The notes beneath the pieces were generated by a model. The model ran no database searches, was not told the DNA's origin, and saw only the letters and a list, made by a program, of their open reading frames with translations. A stretch of 52,004 bases of DNA from Lachnospiraceae bacterium (lineage in GTDB: Bacteria > Bacillota > Clostridia > Lachnospirales > Lachnospiraceae), in the NCBI GenBank assembly GCA_014804345.1, contig JAAUZZ010000005.1, forward strand, positions 1-52,004. The letters are read 5' to 3'. This document shows positions 50,959 to 52,004 of the stretch, in pieces. Numbering within the stretch: the first letter of the stretch is position 1; the number at the start of each line of letters is the position of its first letter. Both the position numbers and the translations under genes were made by a program.

Positions 50959-51795
50959 ATGTACCAAATAATAGACGGAAAAAAAATATCACAGGAAATT
51001 AAGGACGAATTAAAGGACAAAGTTGCTACTCTCAAAGCAGAGGGAAAGAGCATCTGTCTTGCAGTCATACAGGTAGGCAGTGACCCTGCGTCAAGCGTAT
51101 ACGTCGGAAACAAGAAAAAGGCGTGCGCCTATATCGGAATTGAATCGCTCGCCTATGAACTGCCCGAGGAAACAACGCAAGAAGAGCTGTTAGACCTTGT
51201 TAAAAAACTGAACTCAGACGACAAGGTAAACGGAATTCTTGTACAGCTTCCGCTCCCGAAACAGATTGATGAGGAAAAAGTGATCCAGACCATTGCGCCC
51301 GAAAAGGACGTAGACGGTTTCAACGAAAAGAACGTCGGCGCGCTCTGCGTGGGCAGCAAAGGATATGTGTCATGCACACCACTCGGAATTATCCAGCTCT
51401 TAAAGCGCTCCGGCGTCGAAATTGCGGGAAAAAACTGTGTGGTTATCGGTAGAAGCAATATTGTCGGAAAGCCCATGTCACTCTTGCTTTTAAGAGAAAA
51501 CGGCACTGTCACGGTATGCCATTCGCGCACACAAAACATCAAGGAAATCACAAAACAGGCGGACATCTTAGTTGTGGCGATCGGAAAACCGAAATTTGTC
51601 GATGAAAGTTTTGTCAAAGAAGGCGCGGTCGTGATTGATGTCGGTATTCACAGAGATGCGAACAACAAGCTCTGCGGCGATGTCGATTTTGAGAAAGTCG
51701 CTCCTCACACAAGCGCAATCACACCCGTTCCCGGCGGCGTCGGTCCTATGACAATCGCCATGCTGATGTACAACTGTGTAAGTTCTGTTGAATAG
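50959..51795 (+). CDS. folD: Methylene-THF dehydrogenase / methenyl-THF cyclohydrolase
   Basis: A 278-residue bifunctional folate enzyme that interconverts 5,10-methylene-THF, 5,10-methenyl-THF and 10-formyl-THF. SDPASSVYVGNKKKACAYIG carries the catalytic Tyr and Lys, GILVQLPLPKQID and PEKDVDGFNEKNVG are the folate-site signatures, GRSNIVGKPMSLLL binds NADP, and TPVPGGVGPMTIAMLM is the C-terminal signature. Length is normal. The ATG at 50959 follows AAAGGAG. It ties in with the folate uptake gene at 25534. Confidence 0.97.
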   Translation: MYQIIDGKKISQEIKDELKDKVATLKAEGKSICLAVIQVGSDPASSVYVGNKKKACAYIGIESLAYELPEETTQEELLDLVKKLNSDDKVNGILVQLPLPKQIDEEKVIQTIAPEKDVDGFNEKNVGALCVGSKGYVSCTPLGIIQLLKRSGVEIAGKNCVVIGRSNIVGKPMSLLLLRENGTVTVCHSRTQNIKEITKQADILVVAIGKPKFVDESFVKEGAVVIDVGIHRDANNKLCGDVDFEKVAPHTSAITPVPGGVGPMTIAMLMYNCVSSVE

Positions 51796-51806
51796 ATATC
51801 ATATGC

Positions 51807-51836
51807 AAAAGGTTTCGCCCAACCGCGAAACCTTTT
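51807..51836. terminator. Terminator after folD
   Basis: AAAAGGTTTCG pairs with CGAAACCTTTT (11 bp) around eight bases, followed by TATT on the plus strand. It can also serve the convergent gene at the right edge. Confidence 0.9.
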
Positions 51837-51848
51837 TATTTTCACACA

Positions 51849-52004
51849 CTATCCCTCTAAAAGATAAGTTTCCTCAAATATCTCCCTTTTCACAATATAC
51901 ACATCGTTCTTGTCATTTGGAGAATAGCAAATATAATCGCCCACTTTTCCGTACATATAGTTCTCATAATTCCACTTCGAAAACACCTTTGTCGGAATTT
52001 CAAG
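51849..52004 (-). CDS. C-terminal part of an unknown protein (cut by window edge)
   Basis: The minus strand is open from the edge to a TAG at 51849-51851, giving the last 51 residues, which include KWNYENYMYGKVGDYICYSP and IVKREIFEETYLLEG. The GKVGDYICYSP...VKREIFEETY pattern resembles the small PGDYG-type domain (GDY-x-V ... V-x-x-x-IFE-x-TY) found in various uncharacterised proteins. Too little is visible for a firm name. Confidence 0.6.
   Translation of the reverse strand, partial: LEIPTKVFSKWNYENYMYGKVGDYICYSPNDKNDVYIVKREIFEETYLLEG

Overview
The window is a low-GC Firmicutes chromosome segment, most likely from an obligately anaerobic member of the Lachnospiraceae (Clostridia). The evidence is the Bacillota order rpsF-ssb-rpsR, the gdpP-rplI-dnaB cluster, MecA, YlmH, an ECF folate transporter with a THF riboswitch, pyruvate formate-lyase with its activase and ferredoxins, strong AGGAGG ribosome binding sites, and a very large repeat-rich surface protein. 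The genus cannot be fixed from the sequence. No rRNA, tRNA or CRISPR array was seen.

Layout. 1-3380: a (TGCTC)n tract inside the 5' end of a gene cut by the window edge, an Rpn-type nuclease/transposase, a GNAT acetyltransferase, a SIMPL protein, an NTF2-like protein and a DUF4405 remnant. 3391-9706: two redox operons (aldo/keto reductase + flavodoxin lipoprotein; short-chain dehydrogenase + flavodoxin) whose promoters share a 50-bp upstream element, with a D,D-carboxypeptidase pair between them. 9835-18145: VanZ, a DUF3298 fragment, a 2102-residue surface protein, and an XRE regulator with two perfect operator dyads. 18275-23673: a pentose operon (FGGY kinase, araD, split transketolase, DUF362 ferredoxin-like protein). 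23822-28537: ylmH, a membrane-anchored Mrr-like nuclease, folT, a membrane Hpt protein, pflA and a ferredoxin.

28621-38478 is housekeeping: a MerR-type protein, dnaB, rplI, gdpP, pepT, rpsR, ssb, rpsF, DUF951, a sirtuin and a GH25 lysozyme. 38653-41246 holds pyruvate formate-lyase split into three separately translated genes: catalytic core, a small Cys-containing protein, and a free-standing glycyl-radical subunit. 41968-51795 holds DUF1858, mecA, a GH18 protein, pfkA, a zinc-ribbon membrane protein, a CarD-like protein, an MFS transporter and folD. A further gene is cut by the right edge.

The strongest unusual signals are: (1) a 156-bp fold-back MITE with a TTA target duplication inserted exactly in the conserved core of the THF riboswitch of folT; (2) the naturally split pyruvate formate-lyase, with a middle protein resembling the start of the glycyl-radical subunit; (3) a pentanucleotide repeat that starts 25 bases after a start codon and stays open in every frame, suited to phase variation; (4) shared operator-like sequences (two redox operons; XRE gene and surface-protein leader); (5) families of structured intergenic repeats. 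Metabolically the segment fits a fermenter that takes pentoses through transketolase and glycolysis (pfkA) to pyruvate and splits it to acetyl-CoA and formate, with folate import (folT) and one-carbon chemistry (folD) on the same segment.
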